7,676 bases of DNA, taken from the NCBI GenBank assembly GCA_003242275.1, contig QGUX01000173.1, positions 1 to 7,676 on the forward strand. Reading direction: 5' to 3'. Shown here in pieces: positions 1 to 7,676 of the stretch. The DNA is from Pseudomonadota bacterium (GTDB lineage Bacteria; Pseudomonadota; Gammaproteobacteria; Steroidobacterales; Steroidobacteraceae). Numbering within the stretch: the stretch's first letter is position 1; each line of letters begins with the position of its first letter. Both the position numbers and the translations under genes were made by a program. Below the pieces are notes generated by a model that did no database searches, had not been told where the DNA came from, and was given only the letters and a program-made list of their open reading frames with translations.

Positions 1-36
1 TGTACGGTTTGTGGGGTCGGAAATTTGTTTAAGGGA
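1..36. other. Anomalous left-edge segment, probable contig-end artefact
   Basis: This end has about 44% GC, far below the rest of the window. On the minus strand it continues the ribB frame with codons rare in these genes (CTT, AAA, CAA, ATT, ACA). The protein stops resembling its family right after LGLGRIR, where RibB/GCHII proteins normally continue with a conserved LLS- or LLTN-type stretch. Either the C-terminus of the gene is truly altered or the last ~36 bases do not belong to this genome. The second seems likelier. Confidence 0.5.
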
Positions 37-1101
37 CCGGATGCGACCCAGGCCGAGGTCCTTGAGGATCTGCGCGCCGATGCCGTAGGTGCGCAGCACC
101 GACTGCTCGCGCTGGTTCGCCGTGGGCTCGCGCCGCGCCAGTCCCTGCACGGCATCGGCCAGCGCCCGGGGCGTCTCCGGCTCGCGCAGCACCACCAGCG
201 CGCCGCAGGGCTCGGCGGCAATGCGCTTGAGGGCATCGCGCAGCGTCCAGGCGCGCGGGTCCGAACGCACGCCCAGCAGGTCGCGCAACGTGTCGGCCAC
301 GTGCACGCGCACCAGCGGCAGCGCACCGGCCCCGGACAGGTCGCCGCGCACCAGCGCCAGGTGCAGGTCGCGGTGCACGTGGTCCTCGTAGCACAGGAGA
401 TCGAAGGGGCCGAACTCGGTGTCGACGCGGCGCTGCGCGATGCGCTCCACCGTGCGCTCGGTGCGCAGGCGGTAGCGGATCAGGTCGCGGATGGTGCCCA
501 TGCGCAGCCCGTGCCGGCGCGCGAAGGCCTCCAGCTCGGGACGGCGGGCCATGGTGCCGTCGTCATTCATGATCTCGACGATCACTGCCGCCGGCGTCAG
601 TCCCGCCAGCCGCGCCAGGTCGCAGCCGGCCTCGGTGTGGCCGGCACGCGTGAGCACGCCGCCGGGCTGCGCCATCAGCGGGAAGATGTGGCCCGGCTGC
701 ACCAGATCCTCGGGCTTCGCGTTCTCGGCCACGGCAGTGCGCACCGTGTGCGCACGGTCGTAGGCCGAGATGCCGGTGGTGATGCCCTCGGCCGCCTCGA
801 TGGAGACGGTGAAGTTGGTGCGCCCCAGGCGGTCGGTGTCGCTGACCATCAGCGGCAGGCGCAGCTGCGCGCAGCGCTCGCGGGTCAGCGTCAGGCAGAT
901 CAGGCCGCGCCCGTAGCGCGCCATGAAATTGATGTCCTCGGGCCGCACCTTGGACGCGGCCATCACGAGGTCGCCCTCGTTCTCGCGGTCCTCGTCGTCG
1001 ACGATCACCACCATGCGGCCGGCGGCGATGTCGGCGAGGATCTCCTCGATCGGGGCGAAAGGACTGGCTGGGGTTTCGACGAGGCGGGGGCCGGCGCTCA
1101 T
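1..1101 (-). CDS. ribB: 3,4-dihydroxy-2-butanone 4-phosphate synthase with degenerate GTP cyclohydrolase II domain (RibBX type), incomplete at left edge
   Basis: Converts ribulose 5-phosphate to 3,4-dihydroxy-2-butanone 4-phosphate and formate, supplying the four-carbon unit of riboflavin in the cytoplasm. The 367 visible codons are open to the window edge. Residues 1-205 are a full RibB domain: the acidic loop DDEDRENEGD (35-44), GRTNFTVSIEA (93-103), PGHIFPL (136-142), RAGHTEAGCDLA (152-163, with the catalytic-region His155) and EIMNDDGTMAR (176-186). Residues from about 207 resemble GTP cyclohydrolase II and keep RTYGIGAQILKDLG near the end. They lack the zinc motif CLTGD...CDC and the RQEGRGIGL loop, so GCHII activity is not expected. 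This matches the proteobacterial RibBX variant. The ATG at 1101 is the only plausible start: the upstream frame has a TAA about 25 codons back and no other usable start. No Shine-Dalgarno sequence is visible. The last ~12 codons at the edge look foreign. Confidence 0.93.
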   Translation of the reverse strand, partial: MSAGPRLVETPASPFAPIEEILADIAAGRMVVIVDDEDRENEGDLVMAASKVRPEDINFMARYGRGLICLTLTRERCAQLRLPLMVSDTDRLGRTNFTVSIEAAEGITTGISAYDRAHTVRTAVAENAKPEDLVQPGHIFPLMAQPGGVLTRAGHTEAGCDLARLAGLTPAAVIVEIMNDDGTMARRPELEAFARRHGLRMGTIRDLIRYRLRTERTVERIAQRRVDTEFGPFDLLCYEDHVHRDLHLALVRGDLSGAGALPLVRVHVADTLRDLLGVRSDPRAWTLRDALKRIAAEPCGALVVLREPETPRALADAVQGLARREPTANQREQSVLRTYGIGAQILKDLGLGRIRSLKQISDPTNRT

Positions 1102-1107
1102 GGGCGG

Positions 1108-1116
1108 ATTGTACCA
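1108..1116 (-). promoter_or_regulatory. Extended -10-like element at the ribB start
   Basis: On the minus strand this reads TGGTACAAT, matching the extended -10 pattern TGnTAnAAT. It ends six bases before the ribB ATG at 1101. No recognisable -35 lies 16-18 bases upstream, in keeping with an extended -10 promoter. If used, transcription would begin at or very near the ATG and give a leaderless or almost leaderless message, which fits the missing Shine-Dalgarno sequence. In a genome this GC-rich the match is notable but could be chance. Confidence 0.35.
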
Positions 1117-1161
1117 GCGGCGCAGGGGCGCCTCGCGGCCGCGCCGCCGAAGAGCTTATGC

Positions 1162-1180
1162 GGCCGGCGGGGAGCCGGCC
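1162..1180 (-). terminator. GC-rich hairpin after the lipoprotein gene, possible terminator
   Basis: A perfect 7-bp stem, GGCCGGC paired with GCCGGCC around a 5-base loop, starts 6 bases past the lipoprotein stop codon. It is not followed by a run of T, only by GCATAAGCTCTT on the minus strand. It could be a weak intrinsic terminator or an RNA-stabilising 3' end separating the lipoprotein gene from ribB. A GC-palindrome of this size can also arise by chance at this base composition. Confidence 0.3.
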
Positions 1181-1186
1181 CCGGCC

Positions 1187-1597
1187 TCATTCCTCGTAGG
1201 TCTCGACCAGCATGCGCAGCTCGGTGATGCCGGTGGGCGGCACATCGACCACGCGCGAGTAATTGGCACGCGTCTCGGAATGCCACACGCTGATGCGCAC
1301 GCGCTCGGGCACGCCGCTGAAGCTCACCCGGCCGAACACGTCGGAGAAAGCCGCGGTGCGGAAGTAATCGCGGTGGTCGTTGAGACCCTCGATGTCGACC
1401 CGCGCCTTCTGCAGCGGCCGGCCGGCATAATCGGTGATGGTCAGGGTCACGCGCCCCGTGTTGAACTTCACCCGCTCGTGTGCGTCGCCGAGGTCGACCG
1501 GGCCGTCCTTGGGCATCGACGCACAGCCCGCCGCCAACGCAAGACCCAGCATCGCCGCGAGGCGGACAGCGGGATGCTGGAGGCTCCTGAACGACAT
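1187..1597 (-). CDS. Small putative lipoprotein with a carboxypeptidase-regulatory/transthyretin-like beta-sandwich domain
   Basis: A 136-residue protein of unknown function. The N-terminus is a lipoprotein signal peptide: basic n-region with Arg4 and Arg12, hydrophobic stretch 13-23, and lipobox LAAGC with the lipidated cysteine at residue 25. The next residue is Ala, not Asp, so by the Lol rule the protein should go to the outer membrane. Residues ~47-130 alternate short beta-strand-like segments (VTLTITDYAGRPLQKARVDIEG, then FGRVSFSGVPERVRISVW, split by charged turns), the pattern of carboxypeptidase-regulatory-like domains; this fold call is an inference. The start at 1597 is supported by GGAGGA seven bases upstream. 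The gene lies between ribE and ribB with gaps of 74 and 85 bp, unlike the tightly overlapping genes upstream, and has no obvious part in riboflavin synthesis. Confidence 0.82.
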   Translation of the reverse strand: MSFRSLQHPAVRLAAMLGLALAAGCASMPKDGPVDLGDAHERVKFNTGRVTLTITDYAGRPLQKARVDIEGLNDHRDYFRTAAFSDVFGRVSFSGVPERVRISVWHSETRANYSRVVDVPPTGITELRMLVETYEE

Positions 1598-1604
1598 GGA
1601 AGTG

Positions 1605-1610
1605 TCCTCC
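1605..1610 (-). promoter_or_regulatory. Strong Shine-Dalgarno of the lipoprotein gene
   Basis: GGAGGA on the minus strand, seven bases before the ATG at 1597. It is the best ribosome binding site in the window and fixes the lipoprotein start. Confidence 0.8.
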
Positions 1611-1630
1611 GTTGCGGCGTGAGCCTACAC

Positions 1631-1647
1631 CCGCGCCATGAGCGCGG
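1631..1647 (-). other. Second hairpin in the ribE-lipoprotein gap
   Basis: CCGCGC pairs perfectly with GCGCGG around a 5-base loop (TCATG on the minus strand). It lies 9 bases after another hairpin that directly follows the ribE stop. No T-run follows, so it is a poor intrinsic terminator. It may protect or partly end the upstream transcript. Confidence 0.3.
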
Positions 1648-1656
1648 AAAGGTCCC

Positions 1657-1671
1657 TGTTGCGCCGCAACA
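1657..1671 (-). other. Hairpin directly after the ribE stop codon
   Basis: TGTTGC and GCAACA form a perfect 6-bp stem with a 3-base loop, beginning at the base after the ribE TGA. The downstream sequence is GGGACCTTTCC, with only three T. It is possibly a weak transcription pause or 3'-end stabiliser for the nrdR-ribD-ribE message. Confidence 0.3.
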
Positions 1672-2274
1672 TCAGATGCCCAGCGCGCGCTGCACATAGC
1701 GCGCGAGCAGGTCCACTTCGAGGTTCAGGAGGCGCCCGGGAGCGGCCTGGCGGAAGGTGGTGAGCTCGACGGTGTGGGGGATCAGGTTCACCCCGAAACC
1801 GCGGTCGTCCACCTCGTTGACGGTCAGGCTGACACCGTCCAGCGCGACCGAGCCCTTGGGCGCGATGAAGCCCGCCAGCGCCGGCGGCGGCTCGATGGTC
1901 AGGCGCATCGAGCGCGCGTCGCGGGCCATCGAGGTGATGCGCGCGATGCCGTCGACATGGCCGCTCATCAGGTGGCCGCCGAGCGGATCGCCGACACGCA
2001 GCGCCGCCTCGAGGTTCACCGCCTCGCCCACCGCCAGCCGCCCCAGCGTCGTCAGCGCCAGCGTCTCGCGCGACACGTCGGCGATGAAACGGCCATCCCG
2101 CCACTCCACCACGGTCAGGCACACGCCGCTGACGGCGATGCTCTCTCCCACGGCGAGGCGCGCGGGCTCCACGCGCGCCGCCAGCGCGCCGGCGTCGATG
2201 GCCAGGCGCAGGTCGCCGCCGCGCTCCTCGCGTTCCACGACCTGGCCGACGGCCTGCACGATACCCGTGAACAT
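1672..2274 (-). CDS. ribE: Riboflavin synthase, alpha subunit
   Basis: Catalyses the final step of riboflavin synthesis, dismutation of two molecules of 6,7-dimethyl-8-ribityllumazine to riboflavin and the ribityl-pyrimidinedione. The protein has 200 residues, normal for the family, and consists of two lumazine-binding repeats. The first starts with the hallmark MFTGIV and contains SGVCLTV and DVSRETL. The second starts near GGHLMSGHVDG and contains DGVSLTVNEV and the NLIPHT segment. The open frame continues far upstream inside ribD, but the MFTGIV N-terminus fixes the start at 2274. The ATG shares one base with the ribD stop (TGATG), and AAGGGG lies five bases upstream within ribD, so translation is probably coupled. 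The enzyme is usually a trimer. The gene is also called ribC in some species. Confidence 0.96.
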   Translation of the reverse strand: MFTGIVQAVGQVVEREERGGDLRLAIDAGALAARVEPARLAVGESIAVSGVCLTVVEWRDGRFIADVSRETLALTTLGRLAVGEAVNLEAALRVGDPLGGHLMSGHVDGIARITSMARDARSMRLTIEPPPALAGFIAPKGSVALDGVSLTVNEVDDRGFGVNLIPHTVELTTFRQAAPGRLLNLEVDLLARYVQRALGI

Positions 2275-3371
2275 CAGTTCCCCTTCACCAGCGTCAGGCA
2301 CAGATCCTCGCCCACCTGCCGCACGTTGGCGAAACGCAGCCTGGGACGCGCGGCCAGCGCCGCCAGCGGCGGCAGCGCGGCCAGCGGACGGCCCGGGCCG
2401 AGCAGCGTGGGCGCGAGATAGAGCACCAGCTCGTCGAACAGGCCTTCCCGCAGGAAGGCACCGGCCAGCTCCGCGCCGGCCTCGACCCACACCTCGTTGG
2501 CGCCCCGCGCGGCCAGCAGGCGCAGCACCGCGGGCAGATCGGGACGGGCGCCGTGCGCGGGCACGATCGCCACTTCGGCGCCGGCCCGCTCCAGCGCGCG
2601 GCGGCGGTCCGGGTGGTCGGGCACGCCGTACACCAGCACCCTGCCCTCGCGGCCGAGGACACGGGCCGTGGGTGGCGTGCGCAGCTGCGAGTCGAGCACC
2701 ACACGCAGCGGCTGGCGCGTGCATCCGGGCAGCCGCACGTCGAGGGCGGGGTCGTCGGCGAGCACGGTGCCGATGCCGGTGAGCACCACCGAGCTGCGGG
2801 CGCGCGCATGCTGCACGTCCGTGCGCGCCGCCTCGGAAGTAATCCAGCGGCTCTCGCCATTCTCGAGCGCGGTGCGCCCGTCGAGGCTCGCCGCGACCTT
2901 CACGCGCACGAAGGGCAGGCCCTCGCGGCGGCGCTTGAAGTAGCCGGGATTGATCGCGATCGACCGGTCGGCCATCAGCCCGGAGCGCACCCGGATGCCG
3001 TGCTCGCGCAAGCGCGCGGCGCCGCGCCCGCTGACCTCGGGATTGGGATCGTCGAGCGCGTACACCACCTCGGCCACGCCGGCGGCGATGAGCGCGTCGG
3101 CGCAGGGCGGCGTGCGGCCGAAGTGGCTGCAGGGCTCGAGCGTCACGTAGGCCGTGGCGCCGCGTGCGGCCGGCCCGGCCGCGGCCAGCGCCGCAGGCTC
3201 GGCATGTGGTCCGCCGGGACGTTCGTGCCAGCCTTCGGCGATGATGCGACCGTCGCGCACCAGCACGCAGCCCACTCGCGGATTCGGGTCGGTGGTGTTG
3301 AGCCCCTTCCCGGCGAGCTCCAGCGCGCGCGCCATCGCGACGCGGTCGGTTTCGCTCCAGGCTTCGCTCAT
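2274..3371 (-). CDS. ribD: Bifunctional diaminohydroxyphosphoribosylaminopyrimidine deaminase / 5-amino-6-(5-phosphoribosylamino)uracil reductase
   Basis: Performs the deamination and the NADPH-dependent ribose reduction that follow GTP ring opening in riboflavin synthesis. The protein has 365 residues, the usual length. The N-terminal cytidine-deaminase-like domain (about 1-145) has [12 protein letters not shown] (27-38) and the zinc site: His56 and catalytic Glu58 in HAEPAAL, Cys81 in [13 protein letters not shown], and Cys90. The C-terminal dihydrofolate-reductase-like domain starts near [16 protein letters not shown], continues through [14 protein letters not shown] and [15 protein letters not shown], and ends with [13 protein letters not shown] and APTLLGPG. 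No catalytic residue appears to be missing. The start overlaps the nrdR stop in an ATGA arrangement and the end overlaps the ribE start, so the three genes look like one coupled unit. Confidence 0.96.
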   Translation of the reverse strand: MSEAWSETDRVAMARALELAGKGLNTTDPNPRVGCVLVRDGRIIAEGWHERPGGPHAEPAALAAAGPAARGATAYVTLEPCSHFGRTPPCADALIAAGVAEVVYALDDPNPEVSGRGAARLREHGIRVRSGLMADRSIAINPGYFKRRREGLPFVRVKVAASLDGRTALENGESRWITSEAARTDVQHARARSSVVLTGIGTVLADDPALDVRLPGCTRQPLRVVLDSQLRTPPTARVLGREGRVLVYGVPDHPDRRRALERAGAEVAIVPAHGARPDLPAVLRLLAARGANEVWVEAGAELAGAFLREGLFDELVLYLAPTLLGPGRPLAALPPLAALAARPRLRFANVRQVGEDLCLTLVKGN

Positions 3372-3898
3372 TCCCCGTCACCGGACTCGGGGGTCACGCC
3401 CGGCAGCGACAGCTGGTCCTTGCCGGGCTGCGGCGCCGGACGGCGCCGGCGGCTGCGCATGCGCTCGATCTCGCGGTAGAAGGCGTCCACGTCCTGGAAA
3501 CTCCTGTAAACCGAGGCGAAGCGCACGTAGGCCACCTCGTCCAGGTGATGCAGCTCCTCCATCACCAGCTCGCCGATGACGCGCGAAGGCACCTCGCGCT
3601 CGCCCATGCTGCGCAGCTTGTGGCAGATGCGGGAGACGGCCTCGTCCAGCGCCTCGCGGCTCACCGGCCGCTTCTCCAGCGCCCGCTCCATGCCGGCGCG
3701 CAGCTTGTGCTCGTCGAAGGGCACGCGGCGCTGGTCCGACTTGACCACCATCGGCATCACCAGCTCCGGCGACTCGAAGGTGGTGAAGCGCTCGCCGCAG
3801 GACAGGCACTCGCGGCGGCGCCGGACCTGCGCCCCGCCGCCGGCCAGGCGCGAGTCCGTTACCTTGGTTTCCTCATGTCCGCAGAAGGGACAGTGCAT
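3368..3898 (-). CDS. nrdR: Transcriptional repressor NrdR of ribonucleotide reductase genes
   Basis: A nucleotide-sensing repressor that binds NrdR boxes upstream of ribonucleotide reductase operons. The protein has 176 residues. It carries a zinc ribbon with CPFC (Cys3, Cys6) and CLSC (Cys31, Cys34), the arginine-rich stretch RRRRECLSC joining it, GERFTTFE, and then an ATP-cone domain from about residue 49 to 140 ([19 protein letters not shown] through [14 protein letters not shown]). The tail after about residue 148 is an arginine-rich, Pro/Gly-rich extension of some 25 residues, longer than the ~149-residue E. coli protein. The start is set by the conserved MxCPFC N-terminus, although no good Shine-Dalgarno sequence is visible. 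The gene lies 27 bp after glyA and overlaps ribD by 4 bases; the pairing of nrdR with rib genes is widespread in gammaproteobacteria. No NrdR box was recognised in this window. Confidence 0.96.
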   Translation of the reverse strand: MHCPFCGHEETKVTDSRLAGGGAQVRRRRECLSCGERFTTFESPELVMPMVVKSDQRRVPFDEHKLRAGMERALEKRPVSREALDEAVSRICHKLRSMGEREVPSRVIGELVMEELHHLDEVAYVRFASVYRSFQDVDAFYREIERMRSRRRRPAPQPGKDQLSLPGVTPESGDGE

Positions 3899-3925
3899 GA
3901 CGGTCCGCGCCCATGGATTCGGGCC

Positions 3926-5194
3926 TCACGCGCCCGGCCTGCCGCCGTACACGGGGAAGCGCCGGCACAGTGCCGCCACCTCGTTCTTCACCCGCGCGAT
4001 CACTTCGGGCGCGCCCATGGCGTCGATGATATCCGCGATCCAGCCGGCCACCTGCACCATCTCCGCCTCCTTGAAGCCGCGGGTGGTGGAGGCCGGCGTG
4101 CCGATGCGCAGGCCGCTGGTCACCGTCGGCGGGCGGGGGTCGTTGGGCACGGCGTTCTTGTTCACCGTGATGTGCGCCTTGCCGAGCGCGGCGTCGGCCT
4201 CCTTGCCCGTCATCTGCTTGTCCGACAGGTCGAGCAGGAACAGGTGGTTGTCGGTGCCGCCCGAGACCACCTTGTAGCCGCGGCGCTGGAAGGCGCCGGC
4301 CATGGCGCGCGCATTGGCCAGCACCTGCTGCTGGTACTCCTTGAATTCGGGCTGCAGCGCCTCCTGGAAGGCCACCGCCTTGGCGGCGATCACGTGCATC
4401 AGCGGACCGCCCTGCGTGCCGGGGAAGACCAGCGAATTGAGTTTCTTCTCGATCTCCGGGTTGGCGCGCGCCAGGATCAGGCCGCCGCGCGGGCCGCGCA
4501 GGGTCTTGTGCGTGGTGCTGGTGACCACGTCGGCGAAGGGCACGGGGTTGGGATACAGGCCGGTGGCCACCAGGCCGGCCACGTGCGCCATGTCCACCAG
4601 CAGGTACGCGCCCACCGCGTCGGCCACGCGGCGGAAGCGCGCGAAGTCGAGCTGGCGCGAGTACGCGGAGAAGCCGGCGATGATGAGCTTCGGCTTCTCC
4701 GCCAGCGCGATGCGCTCCATCTCGTCGTAGTCGATGCGGCCGTCGTCGGCCTTCAGGCCATAGGACAGCGCGCGGTACAGCCTGCCGGAGAAGTTCACCT
4801 TCGAGCCGTGCGTGAGGTGGCCGCCATGGTCGAGACTCATGCCGAGCAGGGTGTCGCCCGGTTCGAGCAGCGCCATCATCGCCGCGGCATTGGCCTGGCT
4901 GCCCGAGTGCGGCTGCACGTTGGCGAAGTCGGCGCCGAACAGGCGCTTTGCGCGGTCGATGGCCAGCTGCTCGACCACGTCGACGTATTCGCAGCCGCCG
5001 TAGTAGCGCTTGCCCGGGTAGCCTTCGGCGTACTTGTTGGTCAGCACCGAGCCCTGCGCCTCCAGCACGCGCGGGCTGGCGTAGTTCTCCGAGGCGATCA
5101 GCTCGATGTGCTCCTCCTGCCGCACGCGCTCGGCGTTGATGGCGCGCGCCAGGTCGGGGTCAAAACGCTCGATCGTCATCGACTCGGAATACAT
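3926..5194 (-). CDS. glyA: Serine hydroxymethyltransferase
   Basis: A PLP enzyme that interconverts serine plus tetrahydrofolate with glycine plus 5,10-methylene-tetrahydrofolate, the main source of one-carbon units. The protein has 422 residues against 417 in E. coli and aligns nearly end to end. Visible motifs are [14 protein letters not shown] (25-38), [44 protein letters not shown] and the PLP-lysine segment [15 protein letters not shown] with the lysine at about 230, followed by [19 protein letters not shown] and [10 protein letters not shown]. The ATG at 5194 is preferred because GGAG lies 11 bases upstream and the N-terminus matches the E. coli length; a second ATG at residue 6 remains possible. 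The deacetylase gene ends 50 bp upstream on the same strand. No glycine riboswitch or clear promoter was seen in that gap. Confidence 0.97.
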   Translation of the reverse strand: MYSESMTIERFDPDLARAINAERVRQEEHIELIASENYASPRVLEAQGSVLTNKYAEGYPGKRYYGGCEYVDVVEQLAIDRAKRLFGADFANVQPHSGSQANAAAMMALLEPGDTLLGMSLDHGGHLTHGSKVNFSGRLYRALSYGLKADDGRIDYDEMERIALAEKPKLIIAGFSAYSRQLDFARFRRVADAVGAYLLVDMAHVAGLVATGLYPNPVPFADVVTSTTHKTLRGPRGGLILARANPEIEKKLNSLVFPGTQGGPLMHVIAAKAVAFQEALQPEFKEYQQQVLANARAMAGAFQRRGYKVVSGGTDNHLFLLDLSDKQMTGKEADAALGKAHITVNKNAVPNDPRPPTVTSGLRIGTPASTTRGFKEAEMVQVAGWIADIIDAMGAPEVIARVKNEVAALCRRFPVYGGRPGA

Positions 5195-5205
5195 AGGACA
5201 CGGGA

Positions 5206-5209
5206 CTCC
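5206..5209 (-). promoter_or_regulatory. Probable Shine-Dalgarno of glyA
   Basis: GGAG on the minus strand, 11 bases before the ATG at 5194. The spacing is a little long, but it favours this start over the internal ATG at 5179, which has no purine-rich site before it. Confidence 0.45.
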
Positions 5210-5244
5210 AGCAAAAAGGCGCCCATGTTACCCAAAATCCGCCG

Positions 5245-6216
5245 CTACGCGGCCAGCAGGGCCTCGACCACGGCATTCCAGCCGGCCGCGACATTGCCCC
5301 GGTCGTAACCCCCTCCCCCCAGCGCCAGCACCCGGCCATGGCCGAGCCGGTCCGCCAGCTGCGCCAGCTCGCGCGCGGCCCGCGCATGGCAGGCGGGCGT
5401 GAGCGCCAGGTGGGTCAGCGGGTCGCCCCCCAGGCTGTCGGCCCCGCACTGCAGGATGAAAAAGTCGGGCGAAAAGGCGGCAACGTGCGCCATCACGCGC
5501 TCCCAGGCGGCGCCGAACTCCGCCTCGCCGGCGCCCGGCGGCAGCGGGATGTTCAGCTTGGTGCCGCGCGCCTCGCCGCTGCCGCACTCCTCCGCCCGGC
5601 CGCTGCCTGGGTACAGGAAGCGGCCGTCCTCATGCAGATCGGCGAAAACCACATACGGATCGGATTCGAAGGGATAGAACACGCCGTCGCCGTGGTGGGC
5701 GTCGATGTCCACGTAGGCCACGCGCGGCACGCCGGCCGCGCGCAGGGTCTCGATCAGCACGCCGCAGTCGTTGAAGATGCAGAAGCCCGCCGCGCCGTCG
5801 CGCACGGCGTGGTGCAGCCCGGCAATTGGCACGAAGGCGCGCCGCGCCTGTCCGGACAGCAGCGCGGCGGCGGCATTGAGTGTGGCGCCAACCACCTGCG
5901 CGGCCGCCTCGTAGCAGCCGCGGAAGGCCGGCGTGTCGCCGGCATCGAGGAATCCGGCGCCTTCCTGCGACAGCGTGCGCACCCGCTCCACGTAGCGCGG
6001 TGTGTGGAAGCGCAGCAGCTCCTGCTCGCTGGCCTCGCGCGAACAGCGCCTCAGGCAGCGCGAGGACAGGCCGCGCGCCTGGAATTCCGCCAGGAACGCG
6101 GCGAGCCGGTCGGGCCCGAAGGGATGCCCGTTGGGAAAGCCATACCGCCCGATCGCCTCGTCGGCGATGACCACCACGCCGGCCGGATCCGCCGGCTTTG
6201 TCGAAAGGGCGTCCAC
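5245..6216 (-). CDS. Histone deacetylase family protein (AcuC/class II-like zinc deacetylase)
   Basis: A 323-residue arginase-fold, zinc-dependent amidohydrolase of the histone deacetylase superfamily, probably cytoplasmic. The active-site pieces are all present: the double histidine in [18 protein letters not shown] (His135, His136), zinc ligands Asp172 and His174 in [12 protein letters not shown], zinc ligand Asp260 in [12 protein letters not shown], and the catalytic tyrosine Tyr304 in LGGGGYD. The loop [16 protein letters not shown] resembles AcuC. Substrates of bacterial members include acetylated proteins such as acetyl-CoA synthetase and acetylated polyamines; the substrate here cannot be read from the sequence. 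The start is the GTG at 6216, with an in-frame TAA about nine codons upstream and no ATG near the N-terminus; GTG codons at residues 14 or 15 are alternatives. No clear Shine-Dalgarno sequence is seen. The gene diverges from ettA (25 bp between starts) and precedes glyA. Confidence 0.92.
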   Translation of the reverse strand: MDALSTKPADPAGVVVIADEAIGRYGFPNGHPFGPDRLAAFLAEFQARGLSSRCLRRCSREASEQELLRFHTPRYVERVRTLSQEGAGFLDAGDTPAFRGCYEAAAQVVGATLNAAAALLSGQARRAFVPIAGLHHAVRDGAAGFCIFNDCGVLIETLRAAGVPRVAYVDIDAHHGDGVFYPFESDPYVVFADLHEDGRFLYPGSGRAEECGSGEARGTKLNIPLPPGAGEAEFGAAWERVMAHVAAFSPDFFILQCGADSLGGDPLTHLALTPACHARAARELAQLADRLGHGRVLALGGGGYDRGNVAAGWNAVVEALLAA

Positions 6217-6224
6217 GCGCCCGG

Positions 6225-6236
6225 CAGATTATCATT
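6225..6236. promoter_or_regulatory. AT-rich patch between the divergent deacetylase and ettA genes
   Basis: This is the only AT-rich stretch in the 25-bp divergent gap. On the minus strand it contains GATAAT (6228-6233), one base from the -10 consensus and 11 bases before the deacetylase GTG. On the plus strand it contains GATTAT (6227-6232), a weaker -10-like hexamer 9 bases before the ettA ATG. No convincing -35 was found for either. Overlapping promoters, with very short leaders, are a reasonable inference. Confidence 0.3.
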
Positions 6237-6241
6237 GCCGG

Positions 6242-7676
<1,435 letters not shown>

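Noticed and set aside
1102..1186. Possible FMN riboswitch upstream of ribB
   Set aside because: The gap is only 85 bp and shows none of the conserved FMN-element segments; it is mostly GC palindromes.
25..1227. A 400-codon plus-strand open frame opposite ribB
   Set aside because: It is a shadow of ribB, whose minus-strand reading has full family motifs; the plus reading has none.
2275..3381. A long N-terminal extension of ribE inside ribD, giving a 569-residue frame
   Set aside because: The extension is an Arg/Ala-rich shadow of ribD; riboflavin synthases begin at MFTGIV, which lies exactly at the ribD stop.
5195..5244. A glyA promoter in the 50-bp gap (TAACAT hexamer)
   Set aside because: It has four of six consensus bases and no -35 at a proper distance; not distinguishable from chance.
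5234..5253. Possible terminator after the deacetylase gene (GCCGC-GTA-GCGGC followed by GGATTTT)
   Set aside because: The stem has only 5 bp, overlaps the stop codon, and the T-run has four bases after a gap; too weak to call.
3545..5308. A 587-codon plus-strand open frame opposite nrdR and glyA
   Set aside because: It is the mirror of two clearly conserved genes, rich in Gly, Ala, Arg, Val and His, with no recognisable motif.

Overview
The window is a compact stretch (roughly 68-70% GC by eye) of a bacterial chromosome, most likely from a high-GC gammaproteobacterium. Three things point there: the order glyA-nrdR-ribD-ribE-ribB, which is typical of gammaproteobacteria such as Xanthomonas relatives; an EttA protein that reads closely like the enterobacterial one; and a RibB carrying a degenerate GTP cyclohydrolase II domain, a proteobacterial variant. 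The genus cannot be fixed from the sequence alone.

Layout: seven genes lie on the minus strand, read from right to left. They are a class II histone-deacetylase/AcuC-like deacetylase (6216-5245), glyA (5194-3926), nrdR (3898-3368), ribD (3371-2274), ribE (2274-1672), a small lipoprotein gene (1597-1187) and ribB (1101 to the left edge, incomplete). One gene, ettA, runs divergently on the plus strand from 6242 to the right edge and is also incomplete. There are no rRNA or tRNA genes, mobile elements or CRISPR arrays. The longest gap without a gene is 85 bp.

Function: nrdR, ribD and ribE overlap by 4 and 1 bases and look translationally coupled, with glyA 27 bp upstream. RibD makes the pyrimidine branch intermediate of riboflavin, RibB makes the four-carbon unit, and RibE performs the last dismutation. 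Lumazine synthase (ribH) is not in the window and would be expected just beyond the left edge. A working GTP cyclohydrolase II (ribA) must be elsewhere, because the GCHII-like half of this RibB has lost its zinc cysteines. GlyA supplies one-carbon units and NrdR represses ribonucleotide reductase genes, so the block links nucleotide, folate and flavin metabolism.

The unusual points are modest. An uncharacterised lipoprotein gene splits the rib operon and is flanked by hairpins. ribB lacks a Shine-Dalgarno sequence but has an extended -10-like element directly at its start codon. Both extreme ends of the window depart from the conserved proteins they should encode, which looks like contig-edge artefact. 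I did not find a convincing undescribed system here.
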